Positions 17,820 through 26,998 of a stretch of 64,000 nucleotides of DNA are shown here, one piece after another. The stretch covers positions 2,676,501 to 2,740,500 of the forward strand of contig NZ_AP014546.1 of the NCBI RefSeq assembly GCF_016592555.1, in the 5' to 3' direction. Position 1 is the first letter of the stretch. Each line of letters starts with the position of its first letter. The notes below the pieces were generated by a model. It was given only the letters and a program-made list of their open reading frames with translations, did no database searches and had not been told where the DNA came from. A program made the translations under genes and the position numbers. The stretch comes from Neptunomonas japonica JAMM 1380. Lineage in GTDB: Bacteria > Pseudomonadota > Gammaproteobacteria > Pseudomonadales > Balneatricaceae.

Positions 17820-18929
17820 GTGAAAAACATCCTTATCATCAGCCAGAACGCAGTCGGCAATCAGACGATTCAGGATATCCTATGCGACTACAATGTCTGT
17901 ATTCACGAGTACTTTAACCCTGCTGATTTAACGACTGATACTGCAATGCTGATTGTAGATTCATCTTTACTTGAAAGCAGTCGTGAGCTGATTAAACAAT
18001 GTAATTGCAATCACTTAAAAATACCTAGTATTCTTCTCTCAACAGATAGTATTGATAATATTAGATTAATTACTCAAGCTACTGGGTTTTCAGATTTCTT
18101 AAAGGCTCCACTGCAGCCATCAACAACTCTATCCAAGTTAAAAACGCACATTAACTTAGCCGAAATGGTTCGCTCCTTCGATACAAAAGTTACGGTGCCT
18201 GATACCCACGAAAACGACCTACTCGCAGCACAAGATGCTGCTATTTTATGTCTTGCCGCTGTCGCCAGGGTTCGCGATCACTCCACCGGAAATCACATTC
18301 TTCGCACACAACATTACGTTAAAGCTTTAGCCGAACATTTACGTTATCACCCAGATTATGCTCACGAACTCGATAATGATGAAACCATAGAGGTTTTTTA
18401 TAAAACAGCATCGCTGCACGATATAGGAAAAGTAGGTATTCCGGATGCCATTTTACAAAAGCCGGGAAAACTAGACTCTGATGAATATGAAATCATGAAA
18501 AGACACCCTGTCCATGGTTATAATGCTATTCGCACAGCAGAGCACTTACTTGCCAGAGAACTAAAAGGCAAAGCGGCCAGTTTTATTAAAATTGCACAGC
18601 AAGTAACACTAAGCCATCACGAAAAATGGGATGGAAGCGGCTACCCTCAAGGCTTAAAAAACAACGAAATTCCTATTGTCGCTCGCTTAATGGCCGTTGC
18701 GGATGTGTACGATGCCATTATTTCCAAACGCCCCTATAAAAAGGCACTTGAACACTACACAGCAAGCTCCATTATTCAAAAAGGTCGCGGCAGCTTCTTC
18801 GACCCTAATGTTGTAGATGCTTTTTTGGATTTAGAAGACACCTTTGACAAAATATCTTACATTCTAGAAGACTACTTCCCTTCCAAGTCCGACTTCTCTC
18901 CGCATTCCTGCGATGAACTGATGTTCTAA
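17820..18929 (+). CDS. HD-GYP domain protein with a degenerate receiver, probable c-di-GMP phosphodiesterase
   Basis: A 369-residue protein with GTG start after AAGGA. Residues 1-120 have the size and strand pattern of a receiver domain but lack the usual acidic pair near residue 8 (IISQN instead of a DD motif), although Asp47 is at the position of the phospho-acceptor. Residues about 135-345 are a full HD-GYP domain: His200-Asp201 in HDIGKVGIPD, HHEKWDGSGYP (GYP at 274-276) and ADVYDAI. Such domains cleave cyclic di-GMP. The receiver is therefore likely not phosphorylated normally and may be a dimer or protein contact module. Confidence 0.88.
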   Translation: MKNILIISQNAVGNQTIQDILCDYNVCIHEYFNPADLTTDTAMLIVDSSLLESSRELIKQCNCNHLKIPSILLSTDSIDNIRLITQATGFSDFLKAPLQPSTTLSKLKTHINLAEMVRSFDTKVTVPDTHENDLLAAQDAAILCLAAVARVRDHSTGNHILRTQHYVKALAEHLRYHPDYAHELDNDETIEVFYKTASLHDIGKVGIPDAILQKPGKLDSDEYEIMKRHPVHGYNAIRTAEHLLARELKGKAASFIKIAQQVTLSHHEKWDGSGYPQGLKNNEIPIVARLMAVADVYDAIISKRPYKKALEHYTASSIIQKGRGSFFDPNVVDAFLDLEDTFDKISYILEDYFPSKSDFSPHSCDELMF

Positions 18930-18933
18930 TCAT

Positions 18934-18960
18934 AAAAAACCCGCTACTAGCGGGTTTTTT
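18934..18960. terminator. Bidirectional Rho-independent terminator
   Basis: AACCCGCT/AGCGGGTT stem with loop ACT, flanked by A6 on the left and T6 on the right, so it ends the HD-GYP gene rightward and can end ybiT leftward. Confidence 0.9.
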
Positions 18961-19006
18961 ATCAATGCATAAACATTAGGACTGTGATGATAGTAGCAAT
19001 CAATAT

Positions 19007-20593
19007 TTACACTTCTTGGCTACGCAAGTAATCATCATATGTACCGCGAAAATCAACAATACCTGTCGGCGTTAATTCCAGAATACGCGTTGCCAATGAA
19101 GAAACAAACTCACGGTCATGACTCACAAACACTAATGTTCCAGGATAGTTTTCAAGCGCCAAGTTTAATGACTCAATTGATTCCATATCCAAATGGTTCG
19201 TAGGTTCATCCATCAGCATAATATTAGGACGCGTCAACATAAGCTTACCGAAAAGCATACGCCCCTGCTCACCACCTGAGATAACCTTTACAGACTTGTT
19301 AATCTCTTTTTGCGAGAACAACAAACGGCCTAATGTGCCACGGATAACTTGCTCATCATCACCTTCTTGACTCCAATCACCCATCCAATCAATTAAAGAT
19401 TTCTCGTCTTTAAAATCGGATGAATGATCTTGAGCATAGTAACCAAGATCAGCATTTTCAGACCACTTAATTTCACCTGCCGTAGGCTCCAAGTCACCCA
19501 CAAGGCATCTTAAAAGGGAGGTTTTACCGATACCGTTTGGCCCAATGATGGCAATTCGCTCACCTACCTCAATCATCAAATCAAGATCTTTAAACAGCTC
19601 ACTATCAAAACTTTTTGATAAGCCTTCTACTTCTACGGCCAAACGGTGTAATTTCTTATCCTGCTCAAAACGAATAAACGGGTTTTGGCGACTTGAGGGC
19701 TTAACTTCTTCAAGTTGAATTTTATCAATTTGCTTAGCACGAGAAGTCGCTTGTTTGGATTTAGATGCGTTAGCAGAGAAACGACTAACAAATGACTTAA
19801 GGTCAGAAATTTGAGCCTTTTTCTTAGCGTTATCAGACAACAAGCGATCTCTTGCTTGAGTGGCTGCTGTCATATATTCATCGTAAGAACCTGGGTATAA
19901 GCGCAGTGTTCCATAATCCAAGTCCGCCATGTGAGTACACACACTATTCAAAAAGTGACGATCATGAGAAATAATAATCATGGTGCAGTTACGCTCATTC
20001 AATACCTCTTCCAACCAGCGGATAGTGTTAATATCCAAGTTGTTGGTTGGCTCATCGAGTAGCATAATATCCGGCTCAGAAAACAGCACTTGAGCCAACA
20101 ACACTCGCAACTTCCAACCCGGAGCAACTTCACTCATTAGACCATAATGCTGCTCAATAGGAATATCGACACCTAACAGTAACTCACCTGCACGAGACTC
20201 TGCCGTGTAACCATCCATCTCAGCGAACTCAGACTCAAGCTCACCCGCGCGCATACCGTCTTCTTCGCTCATGTCTGGGTTTGCATAAATAGCATCACGC
20301 TCAGACTTAATCTTCCACAGTTCTTGGTGCCCCATGATGACAGTGTCAATAACGCTGTATTCTTCATAAGCGAACTGGTCTTGAGAAAGTTTACCGATAC
20401 GCTCACTCGGCTCTTTTGAAACTGTTCCTGATGAAGGCTCTAAGTCGTTACCCAGAATTTTCATAAAGGTGGACTTACCACAACCATTGGCACCAATTAA
20501 ACCGTAACGGTTACCTTCGCCAAACTTTACAGAGATATCTTCAAAAAGAGGCTTAGCGCCAAATTGTATGGTGATGTTAGCGGTTGTAAGCAA
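19007..20593 (-). CDS. ybiT: ABC-F family ATPase YbiT
   Basis: A 528-residue soluble protein with two ABC domains and no membrane segment. Walker A motifs are GANGCGKST and GPNGIGKTS; signature motifs appear near [16 protein letters not shown] and [14 protein letters not shown]; Walker B motifs are [12 protein letters not shown] and [12 protein letters not shown]. The interdomain linker ([25 protein letters not shown]) is the P-site tRNA interaction motif of ribosome-acting ABC-F proteins. Length matches E. coli YbiT (530). Family members act on the ribosome; the exact role of YbiT is not settled. Confidence 0.92.
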   Translation of the reverse strand: MLTTANITIQFGAKPLFEDISVKFGEGNRYGLIGANGCGKSTFMKILGNDLEPSSGTVSKEPSERIGKLSQDQFAYEEYSVIDTVIMGHQELWKIKSERDAIYANPDMSEEDGMRAGELESEFAEMDGYTAESRAGELLLGVDIPIEQHYGLMSEVAPGWKLRVLLAQVLFSEPDIMLLDEPTNNLDINTIRWLEEVLNERNCTMIIISHDRHFLNSVCTHMADLDYGTLRLYPGSYDEYMTAATQARDRLLSDNAKKKAQISDLKSFVSRFSANASKSKQATSRAKQIDKIQLEEVKPSSRQNPFIRFEQDKKLHRLAVEVEGLSKSFDSELFKDLDLMIEVGERIAIIGPNGIGKTSLLRCLVGDLEPTAGEIKWSENADLGYYAQDHSSDFKDEKSLIDWMGDWSQEGDDEQVIRGTLGRLLFSQKEINKSVKVISGGEQGRMLFGKLMLTRPNIMLMDEPTNHLDMESIESLNLALENYPGTLVFVSHDREFVSSLATRILELTPTGIVDFRGTYDDYLRSQEV

Positions 20594-20772
20594 TGTTCTA
20601 TTCCGAGTTCAAAAAAGATAAAAAGACCGACCTCGACGCATGCACGAAGGGCTCGAAACGCAGATGAAAAAGAGAGTCTATTATGCCACATATCGTGTTA
20701 CAGCAAAAACCATTCCAGACTTTCTGCAACATCTAAAACGTAGATCGATCAGACATTCAAAATTCAGATATT

Positions 20773-20860
20773 AAAAAAGGGCGAAATCGTTAGATTTCAC
20801 CCTTTTTGTAATTCCTTCAAGAGGAATTAAGGAGTGATTTACTCAATAATAGAGTAAATC
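20773..20860 (-). terminator. Three consecutive hairpins in the 3' UTR of the cold-shock gene
   Basis: Reading leftward from the stop: GATTTACTC/GAGTAAATC (20836-20860, perfect 9-bp stem), AATTCCT/AGGAATT (20810-20828), then AAAAAGGG..CCCTTTTT with one mismatch (20773-20807), which carries A and T runs on both sides and is the true terminator. The first two may stabilise the mRNA. Confidence 0.75.
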
Positions 20861-20873
20861 AACGCAGCTCTAT

Positions 20874-21080
20874 TTATAGAGGTACGATGTTTTCAGCCTG
20901 AGGACCTTTCTGACCCTGAGTAACTGTGAACTCAACTTTCTGGCCTTCAGCCAAAGTTTTGAAACCAGAGCTGTTGATAGCGCTGAAGTGAGCGAAAACG
21001 TCTGGACCAGATTCTTGCTCGATAAAGCCAAAACCTTTAGATTCGTTGAACCATTTTACTGTACCAGTAGTAGTAGACAT
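20874..21080 (-). CDS. CspA-family cold-shock protein
   Basis: A 68-residue single cold-shock domain. RNA-binding motifs RNP1 (KGFGFIEQ) and RNP2 (VFAHFSAI) are intact, and the end [14 protein letters not shown] is typical. Such proteins bind single-stranded RNA as chaperones. Whether this copy is cold-induced cannot be read directly, but the long structured leader (next entry) is typical of cold-regulated csp genes. Paralogue identity (cspA, cspC, cspD) cannot be set from sequence alone. Confidence 0.95.
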   Translation of the reverse strand: MSTTTGTVKWFNESKGFGFIEQESGPDVFAHFSAINSSGFKTLAEGQKVEFTVTQGQKGPQAENIVPL

Positions 21081-21400
21081 ATTAATATCCTATTAAATCA
21101 AGAGTAATTAAAGCCTTAAAAATTAAGGCGGGTTTTGCTGGAAGTGTTGCTATTACTTATGAAAACAGGACGTAAATTTAAAAATCTAACATCGAATTGG
21201 CATGCATAAATATAGGACGTACTTTCAAGCTGCAATCATTATATACCCCTCTACCGCGCTGTCAACTTATATCCAACAAGTATTTTATCTAGTCTAAATA
21301 TACATCCATACCCGAGTATCGCAGTCAGATATTTACTTTAAAAAGAAACAATTGGATATGTTTCTATCCAATCATTTCTGGTGAGTCTAAAGACTCTTTA
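21081..21400. other. 320-bp region: cold-shock leader and terminator of the neighbouring gene
   Basis: The csp leader on the - strand contains AGGATAT before the start and a perfect hairpin GCCTTAA-AAA-TTAAGGC (21113-21129). At the other side, ATTGGATA/TATCCAAT (21351-21372) is followed on the - strand by TGTTTCTTTTT, a probable terminator of the gene starting at 22507. A second small hairpin GAGTCT-AA-AGACTC lies at 21383-21396. No coding frame. Confidence 0.6.
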
Positions 21401-22507
21401 TTAACCAAAATGGCTTAGCCATCTTCGCGCCAAATCTTTACGCAAACTTGTAGGTAATTGCACAATTTTATTCTCTACTGAGTTTTCACACAGATAATTA
21501 ATTGCCGCTATCACCTCTCCTTGCACTAAATATATGTAGGGACCTACCTCTGCATTATGAATAAAGTTAATCGCATCTCCTCTGTTAGCCAAATGGAAAT
21601 ATTGCCCCAACCGCTCATAACGTGAAACATGATCAGTAATCCGGCTTACTGAAAAATTGCTACTGGCTTGCACCAAGTCTAATTCGTCATCTGAAGAGGT
21701 GACTGAAAAGATAAAAGCACCATTCTTTACTCGATTGAAGTCATGATTATTGAGCGACTGATTTCCCGTTGCGCAAAAAATAACATCACTTGTTTGCAGT
21801 GCTTCTTCTTTGTTAATCAGATCAAACCCTCGAGAACGTGCCTCAATTGCCCGAACCGGATCTATTTCAACTACCTTGGTATTAATGTTTTTAGCATGTA
21901 GCGCCTTAGCTATAGAGCGCCCAATTTTTCCGTAACCGAACACCACCGCAGTCCCACCATTCATAATGTGATGACACTCACGCATTAGTGCTTCAGCGGA
22001 ATACACAATCGACTGGCCCGTTAAGTAATCTTCTGGGCCTTTTAAAGGGCTTCTTGCTAATGAAACAACAGGAACAGGAAGCTCAGGTAGCGCGGCATAA
22101 CGTTGATGGCCATTCTCTGTTACTTCCACTACCCCTTTAAGACGGGATTTAAGGCGCGGAATTAACTCCGGTAAAGAAGTGGCAAAATATCCTCCGATAT
22201 CAACCAACACTAACTCATCACTTGGCACAAAATCATTAAGGATAGCTGCCATCACTTCGACAGATGCTATTTGCTGACGGCTTTTAATAACAACCTGGAA
22301 ACGCTTTTCAACCTGCTCTAATGTTGCTCGGCAAATACTCTTCGGCTTGGGGAGTATCATTGCCAAAGCCCCCATACGCTGCAAACAATCCAAGTATATT
22401 TGAGGGTTATCGAGCAAATGAGTTACAACAACCAAATGCAACTCTGATTTATTTTCTGGTTGAATGTCTTCAAAAAAATGTGCGCCCTTTATAAACAGCG
22501 GATTCAT
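21401..22507 (-). CDS. Adenosylhomocysteinase-like protein lacking key catalytic residues
   Basis: The 368-residue product from the ATG at 22507 (preceded by AAAAGGAG) has the NAD-binding core of S-adenosylhomocysteine hydrolase: GGTAVVFGYGKIGRSIAKAL (about 195-215), then KVVEIDPVRAIEARSRGF and VIFCATGN. However, it is shorter than true SahH (about 430 or more), the DDGG substrate motif is replaced by DIGGYF, and the NSVTKSKFDN catalytic stretch is replaced by LARSPLKGPEDYL, so the hydride-transfer lysine is not evident. The frame is open to 22645 but the extra 46 residues lack a ribosome-binding site and look non-coding. Function unknown. Confidence 0.72.
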   Translation of the reverse strand: MNPLFIKGAHFFEDIQPENKSELHLVVVTHLLDNPQIYLDCLQRMGALAMILPKPKSICRATLEQVEKRFQVVIKSRQQIASVEVMAAILNDFVPSDELVLVDIGGYFATSLPELIPRLKSRLKGVVEVTENGHQRYAALPELPVPVVSLARSPLKGPEDYLTGQSIVYSAEALMRECHHIMNGGTAVVFGYGKIGRSIAKALHAKNINTKVVEIDPVRAIEARSRGFDLINKEEALQTSDVIFCATGNQSLNNHDFNRVKNGAFIFSVTSSDDELDLVQASSNFSVSRITDHVSRYERLGQYFHLANRGDAINFIHNAEVGPYIYLVQGEVIAAINYLCENSVENKIVQLPTSLRKDLARRWLSHFG

Positions 22508-22721
22508 AGCTGTACTCCTTTTAAGCACGTTAAGAATGAGTTCCGTTGTTTGTGTAGAAGATTGGCGGCAGAAGTACAAATGTTTGTTTTCGCAGACACT
22601 AGCAACTAGACAGTAATGTGATAACACAATCAACCATGTACTCATCTCATTTGAGTAGATAATTTAGCTGAAAGGTTCTTATCAGCACTTGTCTACTGAT
22701 CATTTTCACAGCGCATTGCCC

Positions 22722-23645
22722 TTACTTCAACGCGGCCATGTAAGTTTTAAAAAACTCAATAAAAGCAGTGACTTGCAAAGGAGTATATTGCCGACTTGGG
22801 TAAACCATTTGCAAGCCGACTTCATCCTGATCAGTCACCTGAAAGCCTTTAACACAACTGTCTAACAGAGTGACTAACGCACCACGCTCAATATCGTTTT
22901 TTATATCCCACCAGGACTTTAAAGCAATACCTGCACCCGCAAGAGCCCACTCACGGATAACCCCTCCATCATTACTCATCTGCGCCGGGTGTACTTTTAT
23001 CAAGTGACTTCCTTCTGGCTGAGTAAAGCGCCATTCATTTAACGGTTCACCTAAACGCTCCATCACTAAACAACGATGTTGCTTTAACTCTTCAGGCGTT
23101 TTCGGCGTGCCATTACGGCGCAAGTACTTAGGCGCAGCACACAGTACTCGATGGTTTTCAATTAGCTGTCGCACAACCAGATTACTGTCCGGTAAATTAC
23201 CAAAGCGAACACCCAAATCGAAGCCTTGGTTGACTAAATTAACAATACCGTCTGCTAAATTTAAATAAGGTTGCACTTCCTTATGCTCTTCAACAAATTC
23301 TGCCAGAGCCGGGGCCACATATTGGCGACCAAAGTCAGACGGAGCAGTCACTCTTAACACTCCGCAGAAGCTAGTTTTCCCTTGTTGCAGGCGTATCTCA
23401 AGTGTTTCCATTTCGGCAAGAACACGCAGACTCGCTTCATAAAAATGCTGCCCTGCAGAGGTAAGCGTAATACTTCGTGTGGTACGGTGAAGCAGCCGGG
23501 TTCCATAGCGCTCTTCCAAGCCTTTAATACGTGCCGTCATGCTCGCTGCAGATATCCCTAATTGTCTGCCCGCAACCGCTAGCCCGCCTTCTTTAACGAC
23601 CCTAACAAAAAGCGCCATATCATCAGCTTTAGTCATATTATTCAT
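22722..23645 (-). CDS. LysR-family transcriptional regulator
   Basis: About 307 residues from the ATG at 23645 (a second ATG follows three codons later). N-terminal winged helix with the LysR pattern MALFVRVVKEGGLAVAGRQLGISAASMTARIKGLEERYGTRLLHR; the C-terminal part is a periplasmic-binding-like effector domain (about 100-305). It is divergent from the VOC and old yellow enzyme genes, about 100 bp away, so it likely controls them; this is the usual LysR arrangement. A frame extension to a TTG at 23678 is not supported by a ribosome-binding site. Confidence 0.88.
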   Translation of the reverse strand: MNNMTKADDMALFVRVVKEGGLAVAGRQLGISAASMTARIKGLEERYGTRLLHRTTRSITLTSAGQHFYEASLRVLAEMETLEIRLQQGKTSFCGVLRVTAPSDFGRQYVAPALAEFVEEHKEVQPYLNLADGIVNLVNQGFDLGVRFGNLPDSNLVVRQLIENHRVLCAAPKYLRRNGTPKTPEELKQHRCLVMERLGEPLNEWRFTQPEGSHLIKVHPAQMSNDGGVIREWALAGAGIALKSWWDIKNDIERGALVTLLDSCVKGFQVTDQDEVGLQMVYPSRQYTPLQVTAFIEFFKTYMAALK

Positions 23646-23746
23646 TTTTTCTAAATAATGTTTTAAGAAATTAACCAATTATCAAAATAAATACCAACAT
23701 TTATAGTTCACCTAGACCTTAATAAACAACAAAGAAGAGGCCTGTA

Positions 23747-24184
23747 ATGAGGCATGACCATATATTACTACGCACTCAAGACCTTGATCGCATGATTCAG
23801 TTTTTCACTGAAATACTAAAACTTGAAGAAGGCACTCGCCCTGCATTTTCGTTCCCCGGGGCCTGGCTATATAGCGGTAACCAGCCATTAATTCACTTGG
23901 CCCTCAGCAATGAAGTGCTTGATAGCTCGGCACATAAAGCGCAAGAACAATACTTAGGAAAACGCAGCGCTACATCACAACAAGGAATTGTCGACCACAT
24001 TGCTTTTCAGGGAGACGATTACACCTCTTTAATTTCACGTCTAAAAGGCAGCACTACCGCTTACTTTGAGCGCAGCGTTCCCGTTTCTAGTGAGCACCAG
24101 TTTTTTGTAACGGGACCAGAAGGGTTGCTCCTTGAGATTCTTTTCAACCAAGACAAGTTAGCTCTCACACGCACCGTTAACTAA
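23747..24184 (+). CDS. VOC-superfamily (glyoxalase-like) protein
   Basis: A 145-residue vicinal-oxygen-chelate fold protein. It starts RHDHILLRTQDLDRMIQFFTEIL, has PAFSFPGAWLYSG and GIVDHIAFQGDDY, and ends with a metal-ligand region FFVTGPEGLLLEILF. His5, His-containing DHIAF and Glu near the end are probable metal ligands. It is the first of two rightward genes with an old yellow enzyme; in E. coli a glyoxalase gene also accompanies the nemA reductase, so a role in handling reactive aldehydes is plausible. Confidence 0.8.
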   Translation: MRHDHILLRTQDLDRMIQFFTEILKLEEGTRPAFSFPGAWLYSGNQPLIHLALSNEVLDSSAHKAQEQYLGKRSATSQQGIVDHIAFQGDDYTSLISRLKGSTTAYFERSVPVSSEHQFFVTGPEGLLLEILFNQDKLALTRTVN

Positions 24185-24193
24185 TACCTCTAA

Positions 24194-24228
24194 CTAGCAC
24201 CTAGCACCTAGCACCTAGCACCTAGCAC
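24194..24228. repeat. Five tandem copies of a 7-bp repeat
   Basis: CTAGCAC is repeated five times without interruption between the VOC stop codon (24184) and the AGGAGA ribosome-binding site of the next gene (24235-24240). Unit changes would alter spacing in the intergenic part but not reading frames. Confidence 0.9.
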
Positions 24229-24244
24229 CTCATTAGGAGATCAT

Positions 24245-25354
24245 ATGAAAACTAGCGCTTTATTTACACCACACCAAATAGGCTCTACTGGTATAACGAA
24301 CCGAGTACTAATGGCCCCGATGACACGTTCACGTACCGCTCAGCCCGGTGATATTCCAACAGAGCTAATGGCTGATTACTACGCTCAACGTGCCGGTGCA
24401 GGTTTAATTATTAGTGAAGCCACACAAATATCAGCACAAGGAAAGGGATACTCATTTACTCCAGGGATTTACACAAAAGAGCAGATTTCAGGCTGGAAAA
24501 AAGTCACCCGTAAGGTCCATGCCGCTCAAGGTAAAATTTTCTCACAGCTTTGGCATGTTGGAAGAATGTCGCACGCGGTGTTTCATGAAGATGGTCTCCC
24601 TGTAGCTCCTTCCGCCATTGCTCCTGATGCACAAGTTTGGATTGTTGGAGAAGACAGTGAAGGCACAATGCTTGATTGCCCAACACCTAGAGAGCTTAGA
24701 CATGCAGAAATCAAATCGATTGTTGAGGATTATCAGCAGGCAGCAAAAAATGCCATGTTAGCGGGGTTTGATGGCATAGAAATTCATGGCGGTAACGGCT
24801 ATCTGATTGATCAATTTTTGAGACGTAGCTCCAACCATCGAGATGATGAGTTTGGCGGTAGCATTGATAATCGCATCCGCTTTGCCATTGATGTAGTTGA
24901 AGCAATCTGCACTGAGATTGGCGCTGATAAGGTCGGTATTCGTTTAGCACCTTTTATTACTCAGCGTGGGATGCAAGATGAAGAAACGACAGATGCTATT
25001 CTCGCTGTTGCTCGAAAATTAAAGCAACTCGGTGTCGCTTATATTCACTTATCTGAAGCTGACTGGGATGATGCGCCTGTTGTTCCTGACCAGTTTCGCC
25101 ACGATTTACGAGCAGCATTCGATGGCACAATCATCGTAGCCGGAAACTACACTGCAGAATCTGGCGCTAAGCTTATAGAAGAAGGGTTAGCAGATGGCAT
25201 TGCTTTTGGACGTAAGTTTATTGCTAACCCAGACTTGCCAGAACGTTTTGCTAATAATTGGCCATTAGATGATATATCAGATACCGGCACATTATTTGGA
25301 GGCAATGAGGAGGGCTATACCGACTATACAAATTATACGCCGGCCAATGTGTAA
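24245..25354 (+). CDS. nemA: Old yellow enzyme family alkene reductase (NemA-like)
   Basis: A 369-residue FMN-dependent TIM-barrel ene-reductase. Family motifs: NRVLMAPMTRSRT (about 19-31), QLWHVGRMSH, the substrate-binding pair in GIEIHGGNGYLIDQFLRRSSNHRDDEFGGS (about 177-206), and the FMN phosphate region near the end (DGIAFGRKFIANPDLPERF). Overall it is close to E. coli NemA, which reduces N-ethylmaleimide and other electrophiles with NADPH. Physiological substrate unknown. Second gene after the VOC protein and probably under the divergent LysR regulator. Confidence 0.85.
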   Translation: MKTSALFTPHQIGSTGITNRVLMAPMTRSRTAQPGDIPTELMADYYAQRAGAGLIISEATQISAQGKGYSFTPGIYTKEQISGWKKVTRKVHAAQGKIFSQLWHVGRMSHAVFHEDGLPVAPSAIAPDAQVWIVGEDSEGTMLDCPTPRELRHAEIKSIVEDYQQAAKNAMLAGFDGIEIHGGNGYLIDQFLRRSSNHRDDEFGGSIDNRIRFAIDVVEAICTEIGADKVGIRLAPFITQRGMQDEETTDAILAVARKLKQLGVAYIHLSEADWDDAPVVPDQFRHDLRAAFDGTIIVAGNYTAESGAKLIEEGLADGIAFGRKFIANPDLPERFANNWPLDDISDTGTLFGGNEEGYTDYTNYTPANV

Positions 25355-25378
25355 CATATTAAAAGCAGACACAGCGAC

Positions 25379-25392
25379 TTGATAGATATCAA
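25379..25392. promoter_or_regulatory. FNR/Anr box upstream of ubiT
   Basis: TTGAT-AGAT-ATCAA is a perfect match to the FNR consensus. With a -10-like TACTAT at 25415-25420 the expected start near 25427 puts the box centre at about -41.5, the class II activation position. This fits oxygen-limited induction. Confidence 0.85.
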
Positions 25393-25444
25393 AGGGGAAA
25401 AGGGAGCTTTCCTCTACTATCAAGCCTCGATTAAGGAGCCCCTC

Positions 25445-25945
25445 ATGACCTCGCTACCCCTGCCTAACTTGGCACCACCTCAGTTGCTAAAATCATTGCC
25501 AACCCCTAGCTTCTCCAAATTTATTCAATTTACAGAACCCAAAGTCCCCTTTTCCATCAGAAAAAAAGTGGCTGAACAATTATTAAACTATCTCTTCAAA
25601 GAGCAGCTTCAAGATGATGAGTTCTATTTTCTAGAAGGACAAGAGCTAGGTTTAGAGGTACGAAATCTAAATATTCAGATTGCTTTCACCTACCAGAGCG
25701 AGAAACTTATCGTGCTGCAAGCTCAACAGCCTGATGCATGGATCAGAGGAGATGCCGTCGACTTAATTCAGATGGCCTCTCAAGAAATTGACCCTGATAC
25801 TTTGTTTTTTCAACGCAGGCTAGTAATTGAAGGCAATACCGAACTTAGCTTAGCCATTAAAAACTTAATGGACAGCGTGGACTGGAGTGAGATGCCCGCG
25901 TTGTTTCAACGTAGTATTAAATTAGCGCAACGCTCAATAAAGTAA
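25445..25945 (+). CDS. ubiT: Anaerobic ubiquinone biosynthesis accessory factor UbiT (SCP2 domain)
   Basis: A 166-residue protein with an SCP2 lipid-binding domain (about 25-140). The start at 25445 follows AAGGAG; the frame extends upstream to a TTG at 25379, but that TTG is the first half of the FNR box, so it is not a start. UbiT binds ubiquinone intermediates and is required for oxygen-independent ubiquinone synthesis together with UbiU and UbiV, which lie convergently 82 bp away. Family identity rests on length, SCP2-like core (PDAWIRGDAVDLIQMAS), and location. Confidence 0.9.
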   Translation: MTSLPLPNLAPPQLLKSLPTPSFSKFIQFTEPKVPFSIRKKVAEQLLNYLFKEQLQDDEFYFLEGQELGLEVRNLNIQIAFTYQSEKLIVLQAQQPDAWIRGDAVDLIQMASQEIDPDTLFFQRRLVIEGNTELSLAIKNLMDSVDWSEMPALFQRSIKLAQRSIK

Positions 25946-25953
25946 CCTTAATA

Positions 25954-25985
25954 GAATAAGCTGAATGTAATGTTTCAGCTTATTC
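25954..25985. terminator. Hairpin between convergent ubiT and ubiV
   Basis: Perfect 12-bp stem GAATAAGCTGAA/TTCAGCTTATTC with an 8-base loop. There is little T-run, but its place between two convergent stops supports a shared terminator. Confidence 0.7.
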
Positions 25986-26027
25986 CCGTGTGCTCACACA
26001 CAGCCACATAACATCCATTGAAGCGTA

Positions 26028-26987
26028 CTAGTAAGCAGCCTCATCTACCCACTTCATGCCAGGTTCCCCATACCAATAACCATTACATTGCGACTGATTT
26101 AACAGAGGAATACTCGTTGATGAAGGTTCATGCAAATGCTTTGCAAAACGTTGCACGACTTCAGCCATGCCTTCGCGCTGCGGGCTTAGCCGTACGATAT
26201 CAACGCCTATTTCACGCATCCGCTGCAATTCATTTTCAAGATTATAATGCTCGCCCGATAATGTCTGAATGCCATTAATGACAAACAAGCTATCCTGCTC
26301 TTGTGACTTCATCACGATACCATCGGGATATTCTATACAACAAAAATTGCAGTTATCTTTAGGAAGGTTCTTAAAGCGCGCGGTAAAGCAACGTGCTGCA
26401 TAAGCCAGCGGCAAACAACCGTAAGCAAACACCTCTGTTTCAAGTTCAGGTAAACCACCATCATCACTCGCTTGTTGTAATAATTCTTCAAGTGTTTGAG
26501 CCCCTAACTCCACCGGCATGACCCAACGGCGCATACCACTGCTATAGAGTTGCTTCAACACCGGCAAATTGTAAATATTAATAGAAGGGCCTGTAACAAA
26601 AGGAATATCTTGCTGGCTTAGCAACTGCACGGCGGCCATATCATTCGCTTCGACCATTAGGTCGCCATTTGTACAAATGCGCCTTAGCATTTTCAACTCA
26701 GATTCTGCCTCTAATAAAGCCAATGTAGAGAGCACCACTTTTTTGCCACATTGTGATAACTCCTGCGCTAACCCCAGCCAATTCGACAGTTTTAATTCAC
26801 GCCGCTTAGAGCAAACCGTTTCACCTAGATAGATAGTATCGACTGGTTGCTCAGCCATTTCAGCATAGAAATTAAAAACATCTTGTTTTGGCCAAAAATA
26901 CAAATTAGGCCCCAGTGAAAGCTGCATTACCTTACCTACTTTTTGGCTCTCTTTTTGTTGTTCTTGCTTATCAGTCTGATTCATCAT
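26028..26987 (-). CDS. ubiV: UbiV, O2-independent ubiquinone hydroxylation subunit (U32 peptidase-like)
   Basis: A 319-residue U32-family protein. The four cluster cysteines expected in UbiV are present: Cys59 (VCSKRREL), Cys200, Cys213 and Cys217 (AARCF, NCNFCC), each displaced by 20 residues relative to E. coli. The extra N-terminus precedes the usual first residues [12 protein letters not shown]. The upstream ATG has a good GGAGATAGC site, yet the inner ATG at 26927 also follows TAAGG, so either may be used. Forms a [4Fe-4S] heterodimer with UbiU to hydroxylate the quinone ring without oxygen. Confidence 0.93.
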   Translation of the reverse strand: MMNQTDKQEQQKESQKVGKVMQLSLGPNLYFWPKQDVFNFYAEMAEQPVDTIYLGETVCSKRRELKLSNWLGLAQELSQCGKKVVLSTLALLEAESELKMLRRICTNGDLMVEANDMAAVQLLSQQDIPFVTGPSINIYNLPVLKQLYSSGMRRWVMPVELGAQTLEELLQQASDDGGLPELETEVFAYGCLPLAYAARCFTARFKNLPKDNCNFCCIEYPDGIVMKSQEQDSLFVINGIQTLSGEHYNLENELQRMREIGVDIVRLSPQREGMAEVVQRFAKHLHEPSSTSIPLLNQSQCNGYWYGEPGMKWVDEAAY

Positions 26988-26998
26988 GCTATCTCCTG

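Noticed and set aside
22508..22645. 46-residue N-terminal extension of the adenosylhomocysteinase-like protein
   Set aside because: No ribosome-binding site, atypical composition, and a good AAAAGGAG site precedes the ATG at 22507.
25379..25444. Extended ubiT N-terminus from a TTG start
   Set aside because: The TTG is within the FNR box and AAGGAG precedes the later ATG at 25445.
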